Source: Streptomyces sp. NBC_00239
Lineage (GTDB): Bacteria; Actinomycetota; Actinomycetes; Streptomycetales; Streptomycetaceae
Direction: 5' to 3'
Assembly (NCBI RefSeq): GCF_036194065.1
Contig: NZ_CP108097.1
Span: forward strand, 124,001 to 188,000
DNA: 64,000 bases
Part shown: positions 30,195 through 37,440 of the stretch, one piece after another
Layout: the number at the start of each line of letters is the position of its first letter
Numbering within the stretch: the stretch's first letter is position 1
The notes under the pieces: generated by a model
The model's database searches: none
Seen by the model: only the letters and a program-made list of their open reading frames with translations
Told to the model about the DNA's origin: nothing
Translations under genes and position numbers: made by a program

Positions 30195-30659
30195 TTACGC
30201 GAGGTCGTCGCGGGTGACCAGGCGGCGGGCGACCTGCCAGCCGCCGGACGCGTGGACCACCACGTCCTCCATCACGCAGACCCGGAACACCTTCGACGCG
30301 CCGCCGCGCGGCGTCAGGTACACCAGCGCGTAGCTGCGGGTGTGCAGCGAGCCGTCCGCCTGGGGCTGCACGTCGAGCATGCCCAGCCAGTGCCGGTGCT
30401 GCTCGCCCGCGGCGGCCTGCGCCTCCCGGTTGCGCCGGACGCTGGCGGCCAGGGCCGTCCGGCCGACCAACGGCGCCGGCAGCGTCGGCACGTCGAAGAC
30501 GGCGTCCTCGGTGAAGGTCAGCGCCCACCGCTCGGCCTCGAAGGAGTCGAAGAGCTGCATCTGGCGGGAGTAGAACTGCTGGACCTCCGCGTACAGCAGG
30601 CCGAACTCCTGTCCCTGGTGCGGTCGGGGGGATGCTGCGGTGGCGATCGTCGCGGTCAT
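30195..30659 (-). CDS. SnoaL/NTF2-like protein 1 (ring-hydroxylating dioxygenase beta-like fold)
   Basis: 154 residues from ATG 30659. FGLLYAEVQQFYSRQMQLFDS, ERWALTFTEDAVFDVP, GRTALAASVRRNREAQ and RSYALVYLTPRGG follow the cone-shaped NTF2 fold used by SnoaL-type cyclases and small hydroxylases of aromatic polyketide pathways. The direction is opposite to its neighbours, with a SARP box in its upstream region. A shortened paralogue with the same type of promoter is at 44062-44421. Its exact reaction is unknown. Confidence 0.82.
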   Translation of the reverse strand: MTATIATAASPRPHQGQEFGLLYAEVQQFYSRQMQLFDSFEAERWALTFTEDAVFDVPTLPAPLVGRTALAASVRRNREAQAAAGEQHRHWLGMLDVQPQADGSLHTRSYALVYLTPRGGASKVFRVCVMEDVVVHASGGWQVARRLVTRDDLA

Positions 30660-30698
30660 CGCGGGACTCCGTTCGTTCGGTTCCCCACAGCTTCTGCG

Positions 30699-30731
30699 GT
30701 GCAGATCGAGCACTCTTCGAGGACTCCTCAA
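30699..30731 (-). promoter_or_regulatory. SARP box between SnoaL-like gene 1 and the acyl-CoA ligase gene
   Basis: On the minus strand TTGAGGA, TCGAAGA and TCGATCT are separated by 4 bases each. Eight bases later GAAGCT could be the -10 for the SnoaL-like gene. The same three heptamers recur at 43975-44003 upstream of its paralogue. Confidence 0.72.
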
Positions 30732-30799
30732 GCGCCTCTTCCCAGGCTGAGGGTCCGCCGCAGCCGCGGTCGACCTTCGGGAGCCTGGAGGACAGCACC

Positions 30800-32401
30800 A
30801 TGCCGAGATTCGCATACCCCGAACTCCCGCTGGACGGCCTGCTGCGCCAGGCGGCGGTCCGCGACCCCTCGGGCCTGGCCATCCGGACCGCGACCGGCGG
30901 CGGCGCGCGGACCGAGGTGACCTTCGCGGAACTGGACGGCCAGGCCGACCGCATCGCCTCCTACCTGGAGCACACGTGCGGCCGCAGCGGCACGCGGATC
31001 GGCGTCGCCAACGTCCTCGACCCCGTCTTCGCCGCCGCCTACTACGGCACCGTGCGCAGCGGGAACACGATCGTGCTGGTCAACCCCCTGATCAAGGAGG
31101 CGGGCCTGTTCCACGTGCTGCGGACGGCCGCCGTGGAAGTGGTGTTCGTGCCGACGGCCACGGCCGAGCTGCTGATCAAACTGGGCGACCGGCTGCCGGA
31201 CCTGCGCTGCGTCGTGGTGACGGACGCGCCCGACGGGATCGTCCCCGGCGACGCCGTGCCGCTGGCCGCCGCCCTCGAATGGGCGCCGGAGCGGATGGAC
31301 CTGCCCGGGCCCGTCGACCTCGACGGCGACGCGTGCATCCAGTTCACCACCGGCTCCACGGGCCGCCCCAAGGGCGTCCGGCTCACCCACCGCAACCTGG
31401 TGGCGAACGCCGCCCAGACCGCCGCCGCCCACGAGCTCGGCAGCGACTCGGTCACCGTCAACCACCTGCCGCTGTACCACACCATGCACCTCAACTCGGG
31501 GATCTTCGCGGGCGCCTGCCAGGTGCTGTGCACCGACCCCGACCCGGTCGCCTCCCTCGCCGTCGCGGCGCAGGCGGACGCCACCCACTACTACGGGCTG
31601 CCCGCCCGCCTGCACGCCCTGTCCCGGGACGCGCGGCTCACCGGCGACTTCCCGGCCGGGCGGCGCCTGTCCGCGGTGCTCTCCGGCGGCACCGCCCTGT
31701 CCCCCACCGCCGCCCGCGCCCTGCGCGAGCGCCTGGGCGTGCCCGTGATCCAGGGCTACGGGCTGGCCGAACTCTCGCCGCTCTCCCACTGCCAGGGCCG
31801 GCACCTGCCCAAGTCCGGCTCCGTGGGCCCCGCCGTACCGGGCACCGAATGGCGCATCGTCCGCACCGGCACCGGCACCCGCACCCCGCTCGACGTGTAC
31901 GCCACCGGCGAGGTGCAGGTCCGCGGGCCGCAGGTGATGGCCGGCTACCTCGACGACAGCGCGCCCTCTCCGATCGACGCGGACGGCTGGTTCTCCACCG
32001 GAGACGTCGGCTACCGCAACGAGGACGGCGAACTGTTCCTGGTGGACCGCCTCGACGACGTCTTCAAGTACGACAACGAACTCGTCTCGCCGACCGCCGT
32101 GGAGCGGGTCATCGGAGCCGACCCGCGCGTCGCCGAGTGCATCGTGGCGGGCTGGCCCGACCCGGTGCACGGCGAGGTCGTCTGGACGGGCATCGTGCTG
32201 CGCGAGCCGACCGCCCCCGGCCTCCTCGACGTCATCGACTCCGTGGTGGAGCGCGCCAACGGAAACCTGAACTGGTTCGAGCAGATCCGCCGCGTCGAGG
32301 TGATCGACGCCGTGCCGCGCAACCACGTCGGCAAGCCCGACCGGCGCTCGCTGCGCCGCACCCTGCACGGCCGGGCCGAGGCGGAGGAGGGCGCGGTGTG
32401 A
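30800..32401 (+). CDS. AMP-dependent acyl-CoA synthetase/ligase
   Basis: 533 residues from ATG 30800. FTTGSTGRPKGVRLTHRN is the P-loop motif, YGLAELSP, STGDVGYRNEDGELFLVDR and KPDRRSL at the C-terminus complete the adenylate-forming fold. It lacks NRPS-type specificity residues and resembles acyl-CoA and aryl-CoA ligases. It could activate an unusual starter acid, or the finished polyketide acid for transfer to an amine by the condensation protein at 37441; both are inference. It is divergent from the SnoaL-like gene across a SARP box. Confidence 0.9.
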   Translation: MPRFAYPELPLDGLLRQAAVRDPSGLAIRTATGGGARTEVTFAELDGQADRIASYLEHTCGRSGTRIGVANVLDPVFAAAYYGTVRSGNTIVLVNPLIKEAGLFHVLRTAAVEVVFVPTATAELLIKLGDRLPDLRCVVVTDAPDGIVPGDAVPLAAALEWAPERMDLPGPVDLDGDACIQFTTGSTGRPKGVRLTHRNLVANAAQTAAAHELGSDSVTVNHLPLYHTMHLNSGIFAGACQVLCTDPDPVASLAVAAQADATHYYGLPARLHALSRDARLTGDFPAGRRLSAVLSGGTALSPTAARALRERLGVPVIQGYGLAELSPLSHCQGRHLPKSGSVGPAVPGTEWRIVRTGTGTRTPLDVYATGEVQVRGPQVMAGYLDDSAPSPIDADGWFSTGDVGYRNEDGELFLVDRLDDVFKYDNELVSPTAVERVIGADPRVAECIVAGWPDPVHGEVVWTGIVLREPTAPGLLDVIDSVVERANGNLNWFEQIRRVEVIDAVPRNHVGKPDRRSLRRTLHGRAEAEEGAV

Positions 32402-32460
32402 CCCCGCCCCGCCCGCACGGCCCGCCCATCTCATCCCGTACGACCCAAGGAGCGACCACT

Positions 32461-34284
32461 GTGGCGACGAACGCCGACACATCCCCCGCGGCCGGGGCCC
32501 CCCGGGTGCTCGTGGTGGGGGCGGGCCCGGTGGGCCTGACCGCCGCCCACGAACTGGCCCGCCGAGGACTGCGCGTGCGCGTCGTGGACGGCGCCGCGGG
32601 CCCGGCGCCCACCAGCCGCGCGGTGGCCGTCCACCCGCGCACCCTGGAGACGTTCGACCAGATGGGCGTCGTCGACGGGGTCCTCGCCCGGGGCCGCAAG
32701 AACCGGGCGTTCACGATGTTCGCGCGCGGCCGCCGCCTGGTGCGGCTGGAGGCGGACTACCGCTCGATGCCGACCCGCTTCCCGTACACGGTGATCATCG
32801 GGCAGACGGAGACGGAGCAGGTGCTCCGCGAGGCCCTGGCCCGGCTCGGCGTCACCGTCGAATGGGGCGTGCGGCTGACCTCCCTGGAGCAGGACCGGGA
32901 CACGGTCCGCGCCCGTCTCGAACACGCCAGCGGCTCCGCGGAGGAGTACGAGGTGCCGTGGCTGGTCGGCTGCGACGGCGGCCACAGCACGGTGCGCAAG
33001 CAGCTCGGTTTGCCGCTGCTCGGCGAGTCCAGCGAGACCTGGGCGCTGGCCGACGCGGCCGTCTCCCTCGACCTGCCGCCGGACACCATCTACTGGGCGC
33101 ACACCGGCAGCCAGGCCATGATGATGGTCCCGTACCGGCAGGAGGGGTACTGGCGGCTGCTCGACACCGCCCCCGCCGTCCGGCCGGAGACTCCGGCCGA
33201 CGCCGCGCGGCGCTTCTCCGAGAAGCTCAGCGCCGGGCTCGGCCGCCCGGTGGAGGTCGGCGAACCCGACTGGACCTCCACCTTCACCTTCCAGCAGCGC
33301 ATGGTGCCGCGCATGCACGAAGGCCGCTGCTTCGTGGCGGGCGACGCCGCACACGTGCACAGCCCCGCCTCCGGTCAGGGCATGAACACCGGTGTCCAGG
33401 AGGCCTACAACCTCGGGTGGAAGCTCGCCATGGCCGCGCTCGGGCAGGCCGGTCCGGAGCTGCTCGCCACGTACGGGCAGGAGCGCGTCCCCATCGGCAA
33501 GAAGCTGCTGGGCTCGGTCCGCAAGGCGACCTTCCTGGTCCAGTTCAAGAACACGATGGCCGGGGTGGGCCTGCCGATCGCCTTCACCTTCGTCCGCAAC
33601 ATCGGGCCGCTGCGCCGGGCCATCCAGCGCAAGGTGCTCGGCGGCATGTCCGGGCTGCTGCTGTCGTACGACGAGAGCCCGCTGACCACGGCCGACCCGC
33701 TGATGGCGGTGCCGGCGGGCTCGCGCGCCGCCGCGGCGGCCGCCCGGCACCCCGAGGATCCCGCCTCCGAGGCGCTGCGCGCGGAACTGCGCGACACCCG
33801 CTGGTCGCTGGTGTGGGCGGCGGGCGGGCCGGCCGAGGCCGGCCGGGTCGCGGCGGCCGCCGCGGCCGTGCACGGCACCTGGCTGTCGGTGCGCACCGTG
33901 CACGACGGGCCCGACGGCACGTGCGGCGGGCCGCGGCCGCTGGCCGACGCCGACGGGCTGCTGCGCAAGGCGCTGGGTCTGGGCGCGGGCGGCTGGGTGC
34001 TGGTCCGGCCCGACGGGTACCTCGCCGCGGGCGGCGCGGAGCTGACCCGCGCCGGGCTCGCGCGGGCGCTGGCGCCGCTGGGCGCGGCCGCCGTACTGCC
34101 GGACGTGCTCCGGGACGCGGCCCGGGCCGCCCGGGTGCCGGCGCCGGCGGCGACCGGGGCCCCGCACACCCCGCACGCTCCGGCGGTCGCCCCGGTGGCC
34201 GTTCTCGACCGGCCTTCCAGCGCATCTCCAGAACTCCGCGACACGGTGGAGACCTCAGCACGGGTTCTGGAGGGCCAACGATGA
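32461..34284 (+). CDS. FAD-dependent aromatic polyketide hydroxylase (PgaE/RdmE-like)
   Basis: 607 residues from GTG 32461 with an AAGGAG ribosome site. RVLVVGAGPVGLTAAHELARRG, WLVGCDGGHSTVRKQLG and CFVAGDAAHVHSPASGQGMNTGVQEA are the FAD motifs of class A hydroxylases. The C-terminal third (from about residue 430) has the thioredoxin-like domain of PheA/TfdB-type enzymes, ending in WVLVRPDGYLAAGG. Such enzymes hydroxylate angucycline and anthracycline intermediates. The stop overlaps the ketoreductase start by 4 bp. Confidence 0.92.
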   Translation: MATNADTSPAAGAPRVLVVGAGPVGLTAAHELARRGLRVRVVDGAAGPAPTSRAVAVHPRTLETFDQMGVVDGVLARGRKNRAFTMFARGRRLVRLEADYRSMPTRFPYTVIIGQTETEQVLREALARLGVTVEWGVRLTSLEQDRDTVRARLEHASGSAEEYEVPWLVGCDGGHSTVRKQLGLPLLGESSETWALADAAVSLDLPPDTIYWAHTGSQAMMMVPYRQEGYWRLLDTAPAVRPETPADAARRFSEKLSAGLGRPVEVGEPDWTSTFTFQQRMVPRMHEGRCFVAGDAAHVHSPASGQGMNTGVQEAYNLGWKLAMAALGQAGPELLATYGQERVPIGKKLLGSVRKATFLVQFKNTMAGVGLPIAFTFVRNIGPLRRAIQRKVLGGMSGLLLSYDESPLTTADPLMAVPAGSRAAAAAARHPEDPASEALRAELRDTRWSLVWAAGGPAEAGRVAAAAAAVHGTWLSVRTVHDGPDGTCGGPRPLADADGLLRKALGLGAGGWVLVRPDGYLAAGGAELTRAGLARALAPLGAAAVLPDVLRDAARAARVPAPAATGAPHTPHAPAVAPVAVLDRPSSASPELRDTVETSARVLEGQR

Positions 34285-35099
34285 CAACAGCGTCAACACC
34301 GTCCGCAGCGCAGCCGGCGGCGGCCGGGAAGCCGGTCGCCCTGGTCACCGGCGGCACCAGCGGCATCGGCCTGGCGGTCGTGCGCGACCTGGGCCGGCGC
34401 GGGTACCGGGTGTTCCTGTGCGCGCGGACCGCCCAGGCCGTCAAGGAGACCGTCGAGGAACTGCGCGCCGAGGGCCTGGAGGTCGACGGCATCGCCGCCG
34501 ACGTCCGCTCCCGCGAGGCGGTCACGGAGCTGGTGGCCGCCGCGGTGGCCGCGTTCGGCCCGATCTCGGTCCTGGTCAACAACGCCGGCCGCAGCGGCGG
34601 CGGTCCGACCGCCGACATCAGCGACGAGCTCTGGTACGACATCATCGACACCAACCTGAACAGCGTCTTCCTGCTGACGCGCGAGGCGCTCAAGCACGGC
34701 GGCCTGGCCGGGGCCCCGAACGGCCGCATCATCAACATCGCCTCCACGGCGGGCAAGCAGGGCGTCCTGCTGGCCGCCCCGTACTCGGCGTCCAAGCACG
34801 CCGTCGTCGGCTTCACCAAGGCCCTCGGCAAGGAGCTGGCGCCCACCGGCGTCACCGTCAACGCGGTGTGCCCGGGCTACGTGGAGACGCCGATGGCGCA
34901 GCGCGTGCGGGCCGGCTACGCGGCGGCCTGGAACACCACGACCGAGGACATCCAGGAGCAGTTCGAGGCGAAGATCCCGCTGGGGCGCTACGCGACGCCG
35001 GAGGAGGTGGCGGCCATGGTCGGCTACCTGACCACGGACCTCGCGGCCTCGGTGACCGCGCAGGCGCTGAACGTCTGCGGCGGACTGGGGAACTTCTGA
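34281..35099 (+). CDS. ActIII-type polyketide ketoreductase (SDR)
   Basis: 272 residues: VALVTGGTSGIG (NADPH), NNAGRSGGG, the Ser in NIASTAGK, Tyr168 and Lys172 in YSASK, and the ActIII-like LGKELAPTGVTVNAVCPGYVETPMAQRVR. It reduces one keto group of the nascent chain (C-9 in the classical numbering), giving reduced polyketides of the actinorhodin/angucycline type. It overlaps both neighbours by a few bases. Confidence 0.95.
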   Translation: MTTASTPSAAQPAAAGKPVALVTGGTSGIGLAVVRDLGRRGYRVFLCARTAQAVKETVEELRAEGLEVDGIAADVRSREAVTELVAAAVAAFGPISVLVNNAGRSGGGPTADISDELWYDIIDTNLNSVFLLTREALKHGGLAGAPNGRIINIASTAGKQGVLLAAPYSASKHAVVGFTKALGKELAPTGVTVNAVCPGYVETPMAQRVRAGYAAAWNTTTEDIQEQFEAKIPLGRYATPEEVAAMVGYLTTDLAASVTAQALNVCGGLGNF

Positions 35100-36058
35100 T
35101 GGCCGCCGAGCGGGTGCACCGTACCGTGCACGAGACCGAGGTGGCCGCCCCCGCGGGCGTGGTCTACGGCATGCTCGCCGACGCCGTGCAGTGGCCGCTG
35201 TACTTCCCGCCGAACGTGCACGTGGAGCGCCTGTCGTTCGACGGCACGCAGGAACGGCTGCGGATGTGGGCGACGGCGAACGGCCAGGTCAAGTCCTGGA
35301 CTTCGCGCCGGGTCCTCGACGCGTCCGCGCGGCGCATCGAGTTCCGGCAGGAGGTCCCCGCGGCCCCGCTGTCGATGATGACCGGGACCTGGATCGTCGA
35401 GCCGCTGGGCGGCGACCGTTCGAAGCTGACGCTGCTGCACGACTTCTCCGTCGCCGGCGACCGCCCGGAGGACGTCGAGTGGGTCGAGCGCGCCACCGAC
35501 ACCAACAGCCGGGCGGAGCTGGGCAACCTGGCGAGGCTGGGCGAGAGCTGGGGCCGGCTCGACGAACTCGTGATGTCCTTCGAGGACCGCGTCGACGTGG
35601 ACGCCCCGCCGGAGCTGGTCTACGCGTTCCTGGAGCGGGCCGACCAGTGGCCGGAGCTGCTGCCGCACGTCTCGCGGCTGGAGCTCACCGAGCCCGAGGA
35701 GCTGCCCGGCGTCCAGGTGATGGCCATGGACACGCTCACCGCCGACGGCTCCGCGCACACCACCGAATCGGTGCGGGTGTGCTTCCCGGCGGCCGGCCGC
35801 ATCGTCTACAAGCAGACCCGCACCCCGGCGCTGATGTCGGCGCACACCGGCGTGTGGACGGTCACCGGCGGCGCGTACGGCTCGACGGTCACCTCGCGGC
35901 ACAGCGTCGTGCTGCGCGAGGAGGCCGTCACCCGGGTGCTGGGCCCCGAGGCCGACCTCACGACGGCCCGCCGGTACGTCCGCGAGGCGCTGGGCCGCAA
36001 CAGCACCGCGACCATGACGTACGCCAAGCAGCACGCGGAGTCGGCGCTCGCGCGCTGA
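35099..36058 (+). CDS. Didomain polyketide aromatase/cyclase 1
   Basis: 319 residues with two START/Bet v1-like halves, one beginning VHRTVHETEVAAPAGVVYGMLADAVQWP by position 5-32, the other DRVDVDAPPELVYAFLERADQWP near 160. This is the layout of ActVII-type aromatase/cyclases that close and aromatise the first ring of reduced polyketides. Its start overlaps the ketoreductase stop (TGATG). Confidence 0.93.
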   Translation: MAAERVHRTVHETEVAAPAGVVYGMLADAVQWPLYFPPNVHVERLSFDGTQERLRMWATANGQVKSWTSRRVLDASARRIEFRQEVPAAPLSMMTGTWIVEPLGGDRSKLTLLHDFSVAGDRPEDVEWVERATDTNSRAELGNLARLGESWGRLDELVMSFEDRVDVDAPPELVYAFLERADQWPELLPHVSRLELTEPEELPGVQVMAMDTLTADGSAHTTESVRVCFPAAGRIVYKQTRTPALMSAHTGVWTVTGGAYGSTVTSRHSVVLREEAVTRVLGPEADLTTARRYVREALGRNSTATMTYAKQHAESALAR

Positions 36059-36072
36059 GACTCCAGGCCGTC

Positions 36073-36101
36073 TCGAGCGGGACTCGGGCGGTCGCGGACA
36101 G
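36073..36101 (+). promoter_or_regulatory. SARP box upstream of aromatase/cyclase 2
   Basis: Heptamers TCGAGCG, TCGGGCG and CGGACAG are spaced at 11 bp, in the 76-bp gap between the two aromatase/cyclase genes. TCGAGCG is the textbook SARP heptamer. Confidence 0.62.
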
Positions 36102-36134
36102 GATCTGGACCAAGGGTGAGGGAGGGGTGTGACG

Positions 36135-37091
36135 ATGTCTGTGCAGCAAGTCCACCGGACGTCGTACGGCGTGGAGGTGAACGCGCCCGCAGGCGTGCTC
36201 TACGGACTGATCGCGGACACGACGCAGTGGCCGCTGTTCCTCTCGCCGAGCGTCCACGTCGAGCGGCTCGACTTCGACGGCCACCAGGACCGGTTCCACA
36301 TGTGGGTCACCGCGAACGGGACCGTCAGGTCGTGGCTCTCGCGCCGCACGCTGGACGCGGCGGGGCTGCGGATCGACTTCCGCCAGGAGGTCCCCGCCGA
36401 GCCCGTCGTCACGATGGGCGGCAGCTGGATCGTGGAGCCGCGGGGCACCGGCCGCTCGCAGCTGACGCTGCTCCACGACTTCGCTGTCGACGGCGACCGG
36501 CGCGCGGACGTCGACTGGACCCGCCGGGCCACCGACGCCAACAGCCGGGCCGAGCTGGCGCAGCTGAAGGAGGTCGCGGAGAACTGGACCCGGCTCGACG
36601 GCCGGCTGCTGTCCTTCGAGGACTCCGTGCGCATCAACGGCCCGGCCGACCTCGTCTACCAGTTCCTGTACGGGGTCGCCGACTGGCCCGAGCGCGTCCC
36701 GCACGTGTCGCGGGCCGCCGTCACCGAGAACGAGCCGGGCGTGCAGCTGCTCAGCATGGACACGGTGACCTCCGACGGAGCGGTGCACACGACGGAGTCG
36801 GTGCGGGTGTGCTTCCCGCACGCGGGCCGCATCGTCTACAAGCAGACCGCGACCCCGGCCCTGATGACCGCGCACACCGGCGAGTGGTCCCTGATCCCCG
36901 ACGAGACGGGCGTCACCGCGATCTCGCAGCACAGCGTGCTGCTGCGCGAGGAGGCCGTCGAGCCGGTCCTGGGTCCCGGCGCCGACCTCGCCCGCGCCAG
37001 GACGTACGTCCGCGAGGCCCTCGGCCGCAACAGCACCGCCACCCTCCACCTCGCCAAGCAGTACGCGGAAACGGCCGTCCGGATGCTGTAG
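36135..37091 (+). CDS. Didomain polyketide aromatase/cyclase 2
   Basis: 318 residues, collinear with aromatase/cyclase 1; by eye more than half of the residues agree, including VRVCFPxAGRIVYKQTxTPALM and VREALGRNSTAT. ATG 36135 is preferred to GTG 36129 because GGAGG is 9 bases from it. It has its own SARP box, unlike copy 1, so the two could be expressed differently. Tandem didomain copies are unusual; copy 2 may have a new regiochemistry or act on a later ring. Confidence 0.9.
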   Translation: MSVQQVHRTSYGVEVNAPAGVLYGLIADTTQWPLFLSPSVHVERLDFDGHQDRFHMWVTANGTVRSWLSRRTLDAAGLRIDFRQEVPAEPVVTMGGSWIVEPRGTGRSQLTLLHDFAVDGDRRADVDWTRRATDANSRAELAQLKEVAENWTRLDGRLLSFEDSVRINGPADLVYQFLYGVADWPERVPHVSRAAVTENEPGVQLLSMDTVTSDGAVHTTESVRVCFPHAGRIVYKQTATPALMTAHTGEWSLIPDETGVTAISQHSVLLREEAVEPVLGPGADLARARTYVREALGRNSTATLHLAKQYAETAVRML

Positions 37092-37440
37092 CCGGACGGG
37101 CCCGGCCTGTCGCAACGGTCTGCGGAGGCCTCTCGTACGGGGTCCGCGGGCGGGCGCTGCCGTAGCCGGTCCGCGGCTCCTGCTCGTACGCGGTCCACGA
37201 GCCGCTCCCGTGCGAGAGCCACTCCCGTCCACGGTCCGCGGGCGGGCGCTGCCGTAACCGGTCCGCGGCTCCTGCTCGTACGCGCTCCGCGAGGACGGCG
37301 GCGGCCTCGGCGCCGGCCGGCTCCAGCGGCGCTCCGGCGGGGTGTCAGCGGCGCGTCAGCGAAACGTGGGCGGCCCGCTCATACTCGACCCCTTTGAAGT
37401 GTGACGCCGCCCGGTGGAACGCGGACACGAGGAGGAGTGG
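37092..37440. other. 349-bp gap with a direct repeat and a promoter
   Basis: A 56-bp segment at 37141-37196 is repeated at 37233-37288 with two differences, a period of 92 bp. After it comes the SARP array at 37345 and then the condensation-domain gene. I see no gene in the gap. Confidence 0.75.
37345..37373 (+). promoter_or_regulatory. SARP box and -10 of the condensation-domain gene
   Basis: Heptamers TCAGCGG, TCAGCGA and TGGGCGG are spaced at 11 bp; CATACT (37380-37385) is the likely -10, seven bases on. The gene starts at 37441. Confidence 0.65.
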
